A stretch of 64,000 nucleotides of DNA, from assembly GCF_001544455.2 (NCBI RefSeq), contig NZ_FCOC02000025.1, positions 1 to 64,000 on the forward strand, read 5' to 3'. The stretch's first letter is position 1. Each line of letters begins with the position of its first letter. This document shows, in pieces, positions 8,721 to 16,147 of this stretch. This stretch comes from Caballeronia sordidicola (lineage in GTDB: Bacteria > Pseudomonadota > Gammaproteobacteria > Burkholderiales > Burkholderiaceae). A program made the translations under genes and the position numbers. The notes under the pieces are model-generated. The model searched no databases. It was not told the DNA's origin and worked only from the letters and a program-made list of their open reading frames with translations.

Positions 8721-9240
8721 TCTCGGGAAAGGCAGACCATCGATTGGCGAAGGAACGCGAGGCGTGAGATTCGTCCACTTTGGCTAGCGTGCACACAAGT
8801 GTGTAAATTGCACACCGAGCGTGATTGTGCCCGAGACAGCGGATTCGAATGCCGGGCCACGACTATCTCGTGCGGAGAGCTTGACGCGCGATCGGCTCAG
8901 ATCTATTTCTTCGGGGCTTGCTTTAGTGTTCGGTGCTCGCGAACGCGCTAGGAAGGTATCGAGAGAACCGCACATTCTGCATCCGGCGGGCAAACCAACG
9001 AAGCGCACGAGGCCGCCCATGCCGTACAAGGTATGGAAGGTGTAAGCGCGCGGGATTGTCCAGATGAACGAATGAGCAAATCCGAGGTTGCTTTATCGGC
9101 AACCTCACGACCGCCTCGCCCGCAATTCGATTTGCGGGCTTTGGCAATGATGACCGTAACCGGTATGGGTGGGTCAAGTGGTGCGGCGTTTTGAGCGTGT
9201 TGTGTCCAGACCGCACCACGCTAGAAATCCTGTCAATCCC

Positions 9241-9279
9241 TATAATATTCAAATACTTATTAATTTTTGCACGCAAAAA
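9241..9279 (+). promoter_or_regulatory. AT-rich promoter-like element with a short inverted repeat
   Basis: TATAAT (9241-9246), then ATT, then CAAATACTTATTAA, resembles the element at 6534-6553. It is followed by TTTTTGC-AC-GCAAAAA (9264-9279). No credible gene follows, so it may be the leader of a lost gene. Confidence 0.25.
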
Positions 9280-9616
9280 CTGACCACATCATGATCTGTT
9301 CCAAAGTGGTGCAGACCGTTCACTTTGCATCTGGGCCATTACAGCGCTTGTCATTGCGTGGAGAGCTTAGGATGAGCCGTAAGGCTGGCTTTGTGAATAT
9401 TTCCAAGGGGCGACTTTTTGCGGAGCCTGTGCGCGGCGTGAGGATGTCACCCTAGGTTACGGCGCGGGCATTGCGCAAACGGCGGCGCGCATTTCCCTGT
9501 CGTCAGACGTTCGAGATAGCGGATCAAGAATAAACGGCGCGTCAACAGCGGCAATTACGTGCGGGTCAAGTCACGAAGGTACCAACCCAGTGGGCACCAG
9601 ATTTCATTGACTTTGT

Positions 9617-9814
9617 CTAGGCTCGTGGCCCGACCTTTTTGAATGCCTCCTCGTGGGCACGCTCGGCGGCACGCCATATTTCGCGCAACGTCGAGCGCGT
9701 CCCTCCTCGGCTACAAACGCAGCGAAGATAAGAGCCTCGGTTAGTGACTGGCTTACCGGCGAGCCGGCCGCGATAATCTACGAGCACTTGCAGTGCAAGT
9801 GCGCATGCCGCGAT
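9617..9814 (-). pseudogene. frameshifted relative of the 154-aa protein at 7113-7577
   Basis: On the reverse strand, frame A reads ACALALQVLVDYRGRLAGK. The neighbouring frame then reads SQSLTEALIFAAFVAEEG, and frame A resumes with STLREIWRAAERAHEEAFKK. Joined, these align with CALQALIDGHG, SLTEILILTSFVAEAGYG and DAEAALNAAFVKG of the intact gene. Two small compensating indels, one near 9750 and one near 9690, explain the pattern. The frame continues upstream to 10033 but the N-terminal part is no longer recognisable. Confidence 0.65.
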
Positions 9815-10033
9815 GGAGTTTGGCCTCCCAAGTTTGGATTGGGAAAAGCCTTGGGTTGGACTGCACGCCCACACTGCTTGAGCAATGCGCATGAAAGGGA
9901 ACAGTACAGGCCATCTCGGGAGGGTCGATCGTATGTGCGGGCTACTAGACGCGTGGCGTTTATCTGAAGGGTTGGTGTCAACCACTGTCAGCGGACGGCT
10001 ATCAAGCGGTGGGCGCTTTTGCCGGACAAACAT

Positions 10034-10775
10034 CCACAGCTTTCTCCGACTAGCACTTTTTTTAACGAGCGATTTCGCTATAAAAACAATACCTTACGGC
10101 GACGCCGTTTTTTTATGGGTTATATGCCGTGGTGGGGGGGCAGCTTCAAACTAGCCAAATTAAGCGCGTCTGCCGCACCGAAAACGTAATTAAATTAAAA
10201 AAGCACGTCACATGAAGCCAACTACGCGGCCACAGCCACATCGGCGGATAACAAACAGGACGCACACAAGCCAATCTCGCTTCCGCTTATTTACAAGCAT
10301 CGACTCAAGCCTTCGCACACCAAGATGTGGGTAATCATGAGGTATAAGGGGGCTGAAAATTGGGCTAGTAGGACCACGCAGATCGTCCGCCTTCGGTATG
10401 CCGAAGTGCCAAAATCGATGATTCGACGAGAAAGGCATGTGGTTTTTGCGAGCTTTGCAAACTAAGACACGTCGTCGGAACTCTATACTCTGTGAATCCC
10501 CGCGCTGACGCGCATCGAACTCCGGCGAAGCTTTTACGTCTCGTCACTCGTATTTTAAGCAATCTTTTAGATGGTATCGACTGAAGCTCCCAGCGACTAG
10601 GCGACAGCGGAAGTGCGCTCGTTGCGACGATCGTGCAATCGTCGCTCCGAAGATTTATCTCTTGTAATTGGCCAGCCCTTCAGCTTTTTTTCCGCGCTAT
10701 GTAATTTGTAGCGCTAACCCCGCGGGAGAACTCCCGTCGGGGAGAATGCTCGCATTTCCGAAGAGGTTTAACGTA
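10034..10775. other. gene-poor stretch upstream of a small membrane-protein pair
   Basis: No convincing gene on either strand. The last bases before 10776 hold the AAGAGG ribosome binding site of the next gene. An in-frame extension back to 10668 exists but lacks support. Confidence 0.4.
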
Positions 10776-11231
10776 ATGAAGCTTGTTCCAGTGACGATCC
10801 GATATTCATGCGGCACTATCATTAAAGACCGCGTTTCGCTGGACCCAACGACCCGCGAGGTGCATTTCAGCTCCCGCCTGACAGTAATCTTTCTAGAAAT
10901 GGCGAAAACCGAAGCCGCACCCTTTATCTCGATCAGTTTGAGCGGGCACGATTTCTCAGTGGTCCAAGGCAGTGACGGAAAACATATCCTCGCGCGCGAG
11001 AAAGATCGGATTCATGTCGAAGGATTTCGATCAATCTTCGCGCCTAATCGACCCCAGCGGCACTCAAACGGGCACCTGGCTCATCTGCTTAGCGTCGCCT
11101 CGTTGGCGGGGGCCTGCTGGAGCGCAGCTTCTGTAACGAATTGGAATCTCGCCGCAGTTGAGGATGTCGCTAGTTTCTTGATTTGCGCCGCTCTTCTTGG
11201 CATCGCAGGTTTTTACTGCAAGAGGGATTAA
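10776..11231 (+). CDS. unknown membrane-anchored protein (151 aa)
   Basis: I choose the ATG at 10776 because AAGAGG lies about 10 bases upstream; a longer frame from 10668 adds an unlikely N-terminus. Residues 1-95 are soluble and strand-rich (MKLVPVTIRYSCG, then SLDPTTREVHFSSRLTVIF). Two hydrophobic segments follow, about 100-118 and 127-148, ending in CKRD. The small gene at 11234 starts 2 bases after its stop and a strong terminator follows at 11396, so the two form a short operon. I do not recognise the family. Confidence 0.65.
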   Translation: MKLVPVTIRYSCGTIIKDRVSLDPTTREVHFSSRLTVIFLEMAKTEAAPFISISLSGHDFSVVQGSDGKHILAREKDRIHVEGFRSIFAPNRPQRHSNGHLAHLLSVASLAGACWSAASVTNWNLAAVEDVASFLICAALLGIAGFYCKRD

Positions 11232-11233
11232 CG

Positions 11234-11356
11234 ATGAACTTTTCTATTGGGGTGATTGGTGCAGCAGCTTTAATAGCTTTATTTTTCGCATGGACTTCTC
11301 ACAACGGTCGCAGGATCGAGCAGGACCATCGGCGACGAGCGCGTCAAGAAGAGTAG
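11234..11356 (+). CDS. 40-aa single-span membrane peptide
   Basis: ATG at 11234 with AGAGGG 6-7 bases upstream, 2 bases after the preceding stop. The product has a hydrophobic N-terminal segment (FSIGVIGAAALIALFFAW) and then a highly basic tail (NGRRIEQDHRRRARQEE). The tight spacing, ribosome binding site and terminator 40 bases later support translation. A partner of the 151-aa protein is a reasonable guess; a small toxin-like peptide is another. No function is assigned. Confidence 0.6.
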   Translation: MNFSIGVIGAAALIALFFAWTSHNGRRIEQDHRRRARQEE

Positions 11357-11395
11357 CGCCCGTTTTTGTTACCGCCAATAGGTGAATTAGAACGC

Positions 11396-11426
11396 GCCGC
11401 GCCCTGTACGGGCGCGGCTTTTTTTT
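11396..11426 (+). terminator. Rho-independent terminator
   Basis: GCCGCGCCC (11396-11404) pairs perfectly with GGGCGCGGC (11410-11418) around TGTAC, followed by eight T residues. It closes the 10776-11356 transcript. Confidence 0.92.
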
Positions 11427-11745
11427 AGATGTCCCGCGCCCAAATCCAAAACGAAATATATCCGTTCCCGGCGTCGCGTCGCTGTACGCAAACCCAGCAA
11501 CTGAGACGGCAGAAATATCACTACCGCATTTCCCGAGGGTTGCGCACGCCGCTTTGTAGACAGACGCTTTCGGCGCGGTCGTGACGGCAGCGATACCATG
11601 GGGTTCATGCCTGCCGCCAAGAGCGGGGTAATTTGCTTACCGGTCAACGGTTTTTCGATAGTTTAGCTATCATTCCCACGATTTGGCCAACGCCCTACTA
11701 CAAGAAAAGCAGGCGCTGGCTGAACATCATCCTTCTCTTTCTAGA
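11427..11745. other. short gene-less stretch between converging small operons
   Basis: Only shadow frames are present. It separates the terminator at 11396-11426 from the end of the leftward membrane-protein pair. Confidence 0.4.
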
Positions 11746-11985
11746 TTATCGATTCACCCAATAATGCAAGATGATCATGACCTTGAGCAATAGGCGAATG
11801 AAGATGAGGGTTGGTCGACCTAGGCCGATCGCGAGATACAGACCGCCCAAAGAAACTAGCATAAGCGAAACTGTGAAATCGCTTTTAGGGAAACAACCGA
11901 TATCGACCGCGAAAATCACATAGAACATCACGGCGAGAATCACACGGCGAACGATCCAATGTAGTCCTATAAATCTACTATACAT
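11746..11985 (-). CDS. small two-span membrane protein (79 aa)
   Basis: ATG at 11985, overlapping the end of the upstream gene by 8 bases, which suggests translational coupling; GGCGGGGGCGACA precedes it. The product is mostly hydrophobic: a segment at about 10-29 (WIVVRRVILAVMFYVIFAVD-like), a second at about 38-55 and a third, amphipathic one near the end (RLLLKVMIILHYWVNR). Such small membrane proteins occur in conjugative elements, phages and plasmids, but no family is recognised. Confidence 0.5.
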   Translation of the reverse strand: MYSRFIGLHWIVRRVILAVMFYVIFAVDIGCFPKSDFTVSLMLVSLGGLYLAIGLGRPTLIFIRLLLKVMIILHYWVNR

Positions 11986-12157
11986 TGTCGCCCCCGCCCT
12001 TACGATGCATGAGCGCCGCACGCCGGAATAAAAATGCGGTTTCTGACGTGGCGAAAATCGCTGCGACAAGAATCCAGAATCGAATGCCGCGAGTCCAGTC
12101 AAGCTCGCGAAGACTTGTTAGTAACGTCATAGTGTTGCTCCAATCGATGGTTGACAT
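11978..12157 (-). CDS. small single-span membrane protein (59 aa)
   Basis: ATG at 12157 with GGAG six bases upstream, so I prefer it to the longer frame starting at 12190. The product begins MSTIDWSNTMTLLTSLRELD and has one membrane segment (about 26-42, FWILVAAIFATSETAFLF) and a basic end (HRKGGGDNV). It overlaps the 79-aa gene by 8 bases, so the two form a coupled pair. Function unknown. Confidence 0.5.
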   Translation of the reverse strand: MSTIDWSNTMTLLTSLRELDWTRGIRFWILVAAIFATSETAFLFRRAALMHRKGGGDNV

Positions 12158-12874
12158 CGGGTGCTCCAATAGCAGACCCGATTTCTTCATCGTCGCAGGC
12201 CACGGCGAAAGTCAAGGCTGGAACAAGTACGGTATAGAGGCATCTTTTTTGAATCCCGATTAGTCGACGCGTGGTCGCAAACCTCGACAAATTCATACGT
12301 ATTTAACAAATCGAATACCTAATAGATAGGATAACTAAATTTTTTAAATATCGACGAAGTGCCCGCGCAGCTCAACCAGCTCTGAGAGAGCTAAGAATTA
12401 TCCTAACCGTGGGAATTTTTTTATGGAACGGGAGACGGCAATTCAGCACGAAGATGGGCACCGCCTTATAAGGTTCAACGACACCTTCCTCCTTTGTTTT
12501 GCATAACGAAATTTCCGACACAACCTGATTCCGTGTGAATTTTGTTTAGGTTAGCGAAGATGCAATACACCACTTGACGTCTGTTATCTCAGCAACATCA
12601 CGTGCGACGCAAAAAGATGAAGTGGGCACAGAGTTCTATCACTAGCGGGCCCTCGCAGCGAGCGCTGCGTTAGCGGCATTAGAAAGGAGACGTATTAATA
12701 CATATAGCCGTGATGCTCTGACGGGGACATTCTGAGTGGACGACAGGGTACTTCCAAACTATCCTGAACATTTTCGAAAATTTGAATGCGTAGATGTGCG
12801 TTTCGTCGACCACTGCAGGGCAGTGTTGATGATCGAGGGTCACCCGTCTTCACCGGCTGTGATGGCCTCTGGAC
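12158..12874. other. gene-less, AT-richer stretch
   Basis: No convincing gene. It contains a notably AT-rich patch around 12295-12352 and a CCTTATAAGG palindrome near 12464. The patch may hold the promoter of the leftward small membrane-protein pair. Confidence 0.4.
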
Positions 12875-13015
12875 TCAACGCAAGACGCAGTCCAAGACTG
12901 AACCGGTCATTACGTGATAAGTGACAATTACAGCGAGCGCCAATAACATAAGTAGTTCAACCGCGAGCTTACGGCGAAGGCGATATGCGGCACGTACGTA
13001 CTCGAAGGGCGACAT
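12875..13015 (-). CDS. 46-aa single-span membrane peptide cut off from its upstream region by IS66
   Basis: The ATG at 13015 lies next to the IS66 target duplication (13017-13024). The peptide starts MSPFEYVRAAYRLRRK and then has one hydrophobic segment (ELLMLLALAVIVTYHVM, about 20-36). Before the insertion, GGATGGAAAACCT would have preceded the ATG; now only GGAAAACCT and IS DNA do. Promoter and part of the ribosome binding site were therefore displaced. A second frame through the same DNA is less protein-like. Whether this was ever a gene is uncertain. Confidence 0.35.
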   Translation of the reverse strand: MSPFEYVRAAYRLRRKLAVELLMLLALAVIVTYHVMTGSVLDCVLR

Positions 13016-13016
13016 A

Positions 13017-13024
13017 GGTTTTCC
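13017..13024. repeat. IS66 target-site duplication, left copy
   Basis: GGTTTTCC directly before the left end of the element, identical to 15620-15627. IS66-family elements generate 8-bp duplications. Confidence 0.93.
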
Positions 13025-13064
13025 GTAAGCGGTCGGTGAAGGACACACCTCGGACTGGAATAGA

Positions 13065-14663
13065 TTATGCCGAGGCATCCCGTTCGGGTTTGCCGAGGTT
13101 CCAAGGCAACAAGGCCTCGTAGTCGTCGGCGGTCTTGGCATAGGGCAGCGCCGTAAATAGGTCGACCAGATATCGATAAGCGTCGACACGATTTGCGACA
13201 CACGTTTGGACGAGCGAGTACAGGTTCGCGCTCGCTTTAGCCCCACCCACAGAGTCAGCGAATAACCATGCTCGGCGTCCGACTACAAATGGACGAATCG
13301 AATTCTCAGCTGGATTGTTATCAATGGGCCACGCTTCGTTTTCCACATAGCGAATCAGTTTTGGCCACTGACCGGCAAGATATTTCAGGGCTTCGCCTAA
13401 TTTTCCGCTCGGCGCAGTCGTATCGAGATGGTGGTCAAGGAGTCTCTTGATTTCCGTGAGCACTGCACGACTGTAGCGCCGACGTAAGCGCGCTCGCCAG
13501 TTGGACTTCTTATGCGCGTGCGACTCCGCCGCATAGAGCTTGGCAATGAGATGGATGAATTGCGTGGACGGCTGATGTACACCACGCGCCTCTTTGGGTA
13601 ACCCGTCTTCCGCTTTCACGAAGTAACGTCTCGCGTGAACCCAGCAACCTAAATGCACGGCGCCATGGGTTTGCGCGATCGCGTTGTATGGTTCGTAGCC
13701 GTCGCTCATCAGCACGGCGCCGTGGCGCATGCCTGCCCATAGGTTTGACCCGTGTTGCGTGCCACGCCCGGGTGCATATCCGAAGAGCCGCACGGGTCGC
13801 CCGCTGCCGTTGATTTGGCACCACATATAGCTCTTGGTTTGCGCCGCTCGCCCAGGCTCCTTGAGCACTTGCACGGTGGTCTCGTCACCGAACACAATCT
13901 CGCTGTCGAGTAAGTGATCCCGCAATAAATTGATGATGGGCTGCACCGCCTCCCCCAGGCGCACGACACTGGCCGCAAGCGTATTGCGCGAGATGTCACC
14001 GCCAAAGCGTTTGAGCAGCGCCGCAATGCGGTACAGCGGCAACCCATCCACGAACTTCGACACCACGAACCAGGCCAGCGCCGCTTCGGTGAACAAACCC
14101 TTCGAGATGATGCGCAAACGCGCCGGCGTAACCTTGATGCCCTGGTCACACTCTGCGCACGCGTACTTCACGCGCTCGTGACGAATCACCCGTACTTGCT
14201 GTGGAACGATGTCAAGCTGCTCGCTGACTTCGACGCCGATCTCGATCAACGTCGTGCCGTCGTTTGGGCAGGTACGTTCTGATTCGGGCAATTCGTAGCG
14301 AATCACTTCACGCAGCAGAGCAGGATCGAGCGGCTTTCGACCGGGCTTCTTACGTTTATGACCCGCGACCTCAGTTTCAGCTTCGTCAGATTGTGCCGGC
14401 GCCGTCGCTGCGGTGGGGGCAAGCGCTTCGGCTTCGTTCAGAAACAGGTCCCGCTGCTCAGCACTACGTGCTTCGCTCTTGGCGCCAAACAACTGGCGCT
14501 GGAACGCTTTGAGTTGTTCCTTGAGAAGGTCGCGTTCGACCTTGGTCACCCGTAGTTCGCCGCGCAACGCTCGGCTATCGGCAAGCGCCGCATCACGCTC
14601 AGCGATGAGCTCGGTGAGCTCTTCGGCGGTGATCGAGTGGGGTTTGTGAATGTCGCGGGCCAT
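13065..14663 (-). CDS. tnpC: IS66-family transposase TnpC
   Basis: 532 aa, full length for the family. The N-terminal coiled-coil and leucine-rich part (about 10-60) is followed by a basic linker (GHKRKKPGRKPLDP) and a zinc-binding stretch with CPNDG and CAECD. The DDE catalytic set is visible: the first Asp in VFGDETTVQV, the second in MSDGYEPYN and the Glu in NNPAENSIRP. It catalyses movement of the element, helped by TnpA and TnpB. It is separated from tnpB by about 120 bp. Confidence 0.97.
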   Translation of the reverse strand: MARDIHKPHSITAEELTELIAERDAALADSRALRGELRVTKVERDLLKEQLKAFQRQLFGAKSEARSAEQRDLFLNEAEALAPTAATAPAQSDEAETEVAGHKRKKPGRKPLDPALLREVIRYELPESERTCPNDGTTLIEIGVEVSEQLDIVPQQVRVIRHERVKYACAECDQGIKVTPARLRIISKGLFTEAALAWFVVSKFVDGLPLYRIAALLKRFGGDISRNTLAASVVRLGEAVQPIINLLRDHLLDSEIVFGDETTVQVLKEPGRAAQTKSYMWCQINGSGRPVRLFGYAPGRGTQHGSNLWAGMRHGAVLMSDGYEPYNAIAQTHGAVHLGCWVHARRYFVKAEDGLPKEARGVHQPSTQFIHLIAKLYAAESHAHKKSNWRARLRRRYSRAVLTEIKRLLDHHLDTTAPSGKLGEALKYLAGQWPKLIRYVENEAWPIDNNPAENSIRPFVVGRRAWLFADSVGGAKASANLYSLVQTCVANRVDAYRYLVDLFTALPYAKTADDYEALLPWNLGKPERDASA

Positions 14664-14784
14664 GGCGTAACAATAGCCAATCGCGAGCCTTCGTAGGTTT
14701 ACGGGAATTTCTAAACATCTGACCGGCGTCTCGTGGATGGGACAGACAATGAACGAGATGCACCGGTCGTACGCGTGAGCGCGG

Positions 14785-15135
14785 CTAGCTCGCGCGCATG
14801 TAGTGACGGGCCGAATGCTTCTTCATGGCCGCCAGGTCGACACCGTCGAGCAGCCAGTGCAACTGTTCCACCGTCAGCTCAAGAACTGCCGCCTCGCGGG
14901 GCCATGCAAAGCGGTCTGCCTCTAACCGTTTGATCAATAGCCAGAAGCCCGTTCGGTTCCACAGGACGAGCTTTACACGGTCGCGCCGCTTGTTGGTAAA
15001 GGCATAAACCGCGGGAGCGAACGGGTCGAGTTTCAATGCTTGCTCGACCAATGCAACCAACCCGTTAATCCCTTTACGACCGTCGATGGCGTCGCGGTGA
15101 AGGAAGACCTTCAAGCCTTCGTCGAATCGAAACAT
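14785..15135 (-). CDS. tnpB: IS66-family accessory protein TnpB
   Basis: 116 aa, usual length. It carries the family pattern DGRKGINGLVALVEQAL, then FTNKRRDRVKLVLWNRTGFW and a C-terminal ELTVEQLHWLLDGVD. It is needed with TnpC for transposition, but its biochemical role is unclear. The start codon overlaps the end of tnpA by 25 bases, so the two are probably coupled. Confidence 0.96.
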   Translation of the reverse strand: MFRFDEGLKVFLHRDAIDGRKGINGLVALVEQALKLDPFAPAVYAFTNKRRDRVKLVLWNRTGFWLLIKRLEADRFAWPREAAVLELTVEQLHWLLDGVDLAAMKKHSARHYMRAS

Positions 15136-15539
15136 GGCAAGGTACTCAGCGTGGTTAGTAGTGACAGCAACTGATCGTCACGAGCATCATCGAATTCAAC
15201 CTTGATGCCGTTGGGAAATCGAATCTCCAAGCGAGGTGCAGTCTCCCTTGGCTGGGCCTGAGTTGGAAGCACGGGTATGAAAGCCGCTGCCGCCGGGTTC
15301 AAGGTCTTAGCCACCGGCACGATCCCGGTGCTCGCCCGCCGTTTTTTATCAGCCGTAACCCACGTACGCAACAAGTTCGCGTTTAATCCGTGGTCCAGTG
15401 CGAGACGTGCGACGGACACGCCCGGCACCTTGCAGGCCTCGATCAGTTCTCGCTTGGCTTTCGGGTCGTACACGCATCGACCGTCCTGCTTGCGGCCTAC
15501 AATAAGCCGCGCTTTTAACTCTGAGGTGATGTCAGTCAT
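15111..15539 (-). CDS. tnpA: IS66-family accessory protein TnpA
   Basis: 142 aa from the ATG at 15539 (MTDITSELKARLIVG); a longer frame reaching into the element's end is less likely. A helix-turn-helix of the IS3/IS66 OrfA type spans about 25-60 (KAKRELIEACKVPGVSVARL, then DHGLNANLLRTWV). The C-terminal LEIRFPNGIKVEFDD is typical of IS66 TnpA. It probably binds the element ends. Confidence 0.94.
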   Translation of the reverse strand: MTDITSELKARLIVGRKQDGRCVYDPKAKRELIEACKVPGVSVARLALDHGLNANLLRTWVTADKKRRASTGIVPVAKTLNPAAAAFIPVLPTQAQPRETAPRLEIRFPNGIKVEFDDARDDQLLSLLTTLSTLPCFDSTKA

Positions 15540-15619
15540 AGATGTCCACGTTGATTTACGTGGACATATGGTCGCCACTATGAGGCGCTTCCGCTAGACG
15601 CTGACAACGGACCGCTTAC

Positions 15620-15627
15620 GGTTTTCC
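15620..15627. repeat. IS66 target-site duplication, right copy
   Basis: GGTTTTCC directly after the right end (CCGCTTAC) of the element, identical to 13017-13024. Confidence 0.93.
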
Positions 15628-16147
15628 ATCCGGTTGTTTTCGCTCACCATATGGAGAGCCGACTTATGATGTCCCGTCCAATATGAAGTCAAGTATTCAG
15701 AGGCTGCGCATACCAACGTTGCGAGAAACTAGGTCGTAGCCCTGGCACTTTTCGGAGATCCTTGCCAAATCCCGGAGCTAAGATGCTGTCGAGTGCCTTT
15801 TACGGTAGCTTCCTTTGAAACCTCTACGAAAAAAATCTCCGGCGCTTTAGCGTTGAGTAGTGACCTATCAATCGGGACTACATAATGTCTACTATATCCT
15901 CAGGTCCATAATCGAACTCCGTTGACTTTTTGATGAAGGGCTTTACTAACGCGAGCGAGCCGATGGACGGGGCTGCGTCGAAAAGAAGGTTGCATGTCCC
16001 CGACGATGCGGACTTTGTGGAAAACGTCCTAAGTAACGTGCTGGAGCGCCTTACGGTAAAACAGAGGTGAGTAGGATCTGAACAGACCCTCCCTAGCGGC
16101 TAAGCCTGCCGAGCCTGGACCTTATCGAAATCGCATGCGGAGGTGGA
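15628..16147. other. gene-less boundary between the island and the polysaccharide locus
   Basis: No credible gene, and no T-rich terminator hairpin for the leftward gene ending at 16148. The first bases continue the sequence interrupted by IS66. Confidence 0.45.

Larger units (their letters stand above)
7578..9616. other. 2-kb gene-poor stretch with two hairpins and a promoter-like element
   Basis: Only a doubtful reverse frame at 7738-8025 could be a gene. Hairpin copies 3 and 4 (8049-8069, 8698-8720) and the AT-rich element at 9241-9263, followed by the inverted repeat TTTTTGC/GCAAAAA (9264-9279), are the visible structures. No rRNA, tRNA or transposase remnant was recognised. Confidence 0.45.
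13025..15619 (-). mobile_element. complete IS66-family insertion sequence (2595 bp)
   Basis: The element starts GTAAGCGGTCGGTGAAGG at 13025 and its other end, read inward on the reverse strand from 15619, is GTAAGCGGTCCGTTGTC: a perfect 10-bp terminal repeat that continues with mismatches. It is flanked by the 8-bp duplication GGTTTTCC. It carries tnpA, tnpB and tnpC in the usual order on the reverse strand, all intact. The perfect duplication suggests a fairly recent insertion that has not recombined. Confidence 0.96.
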
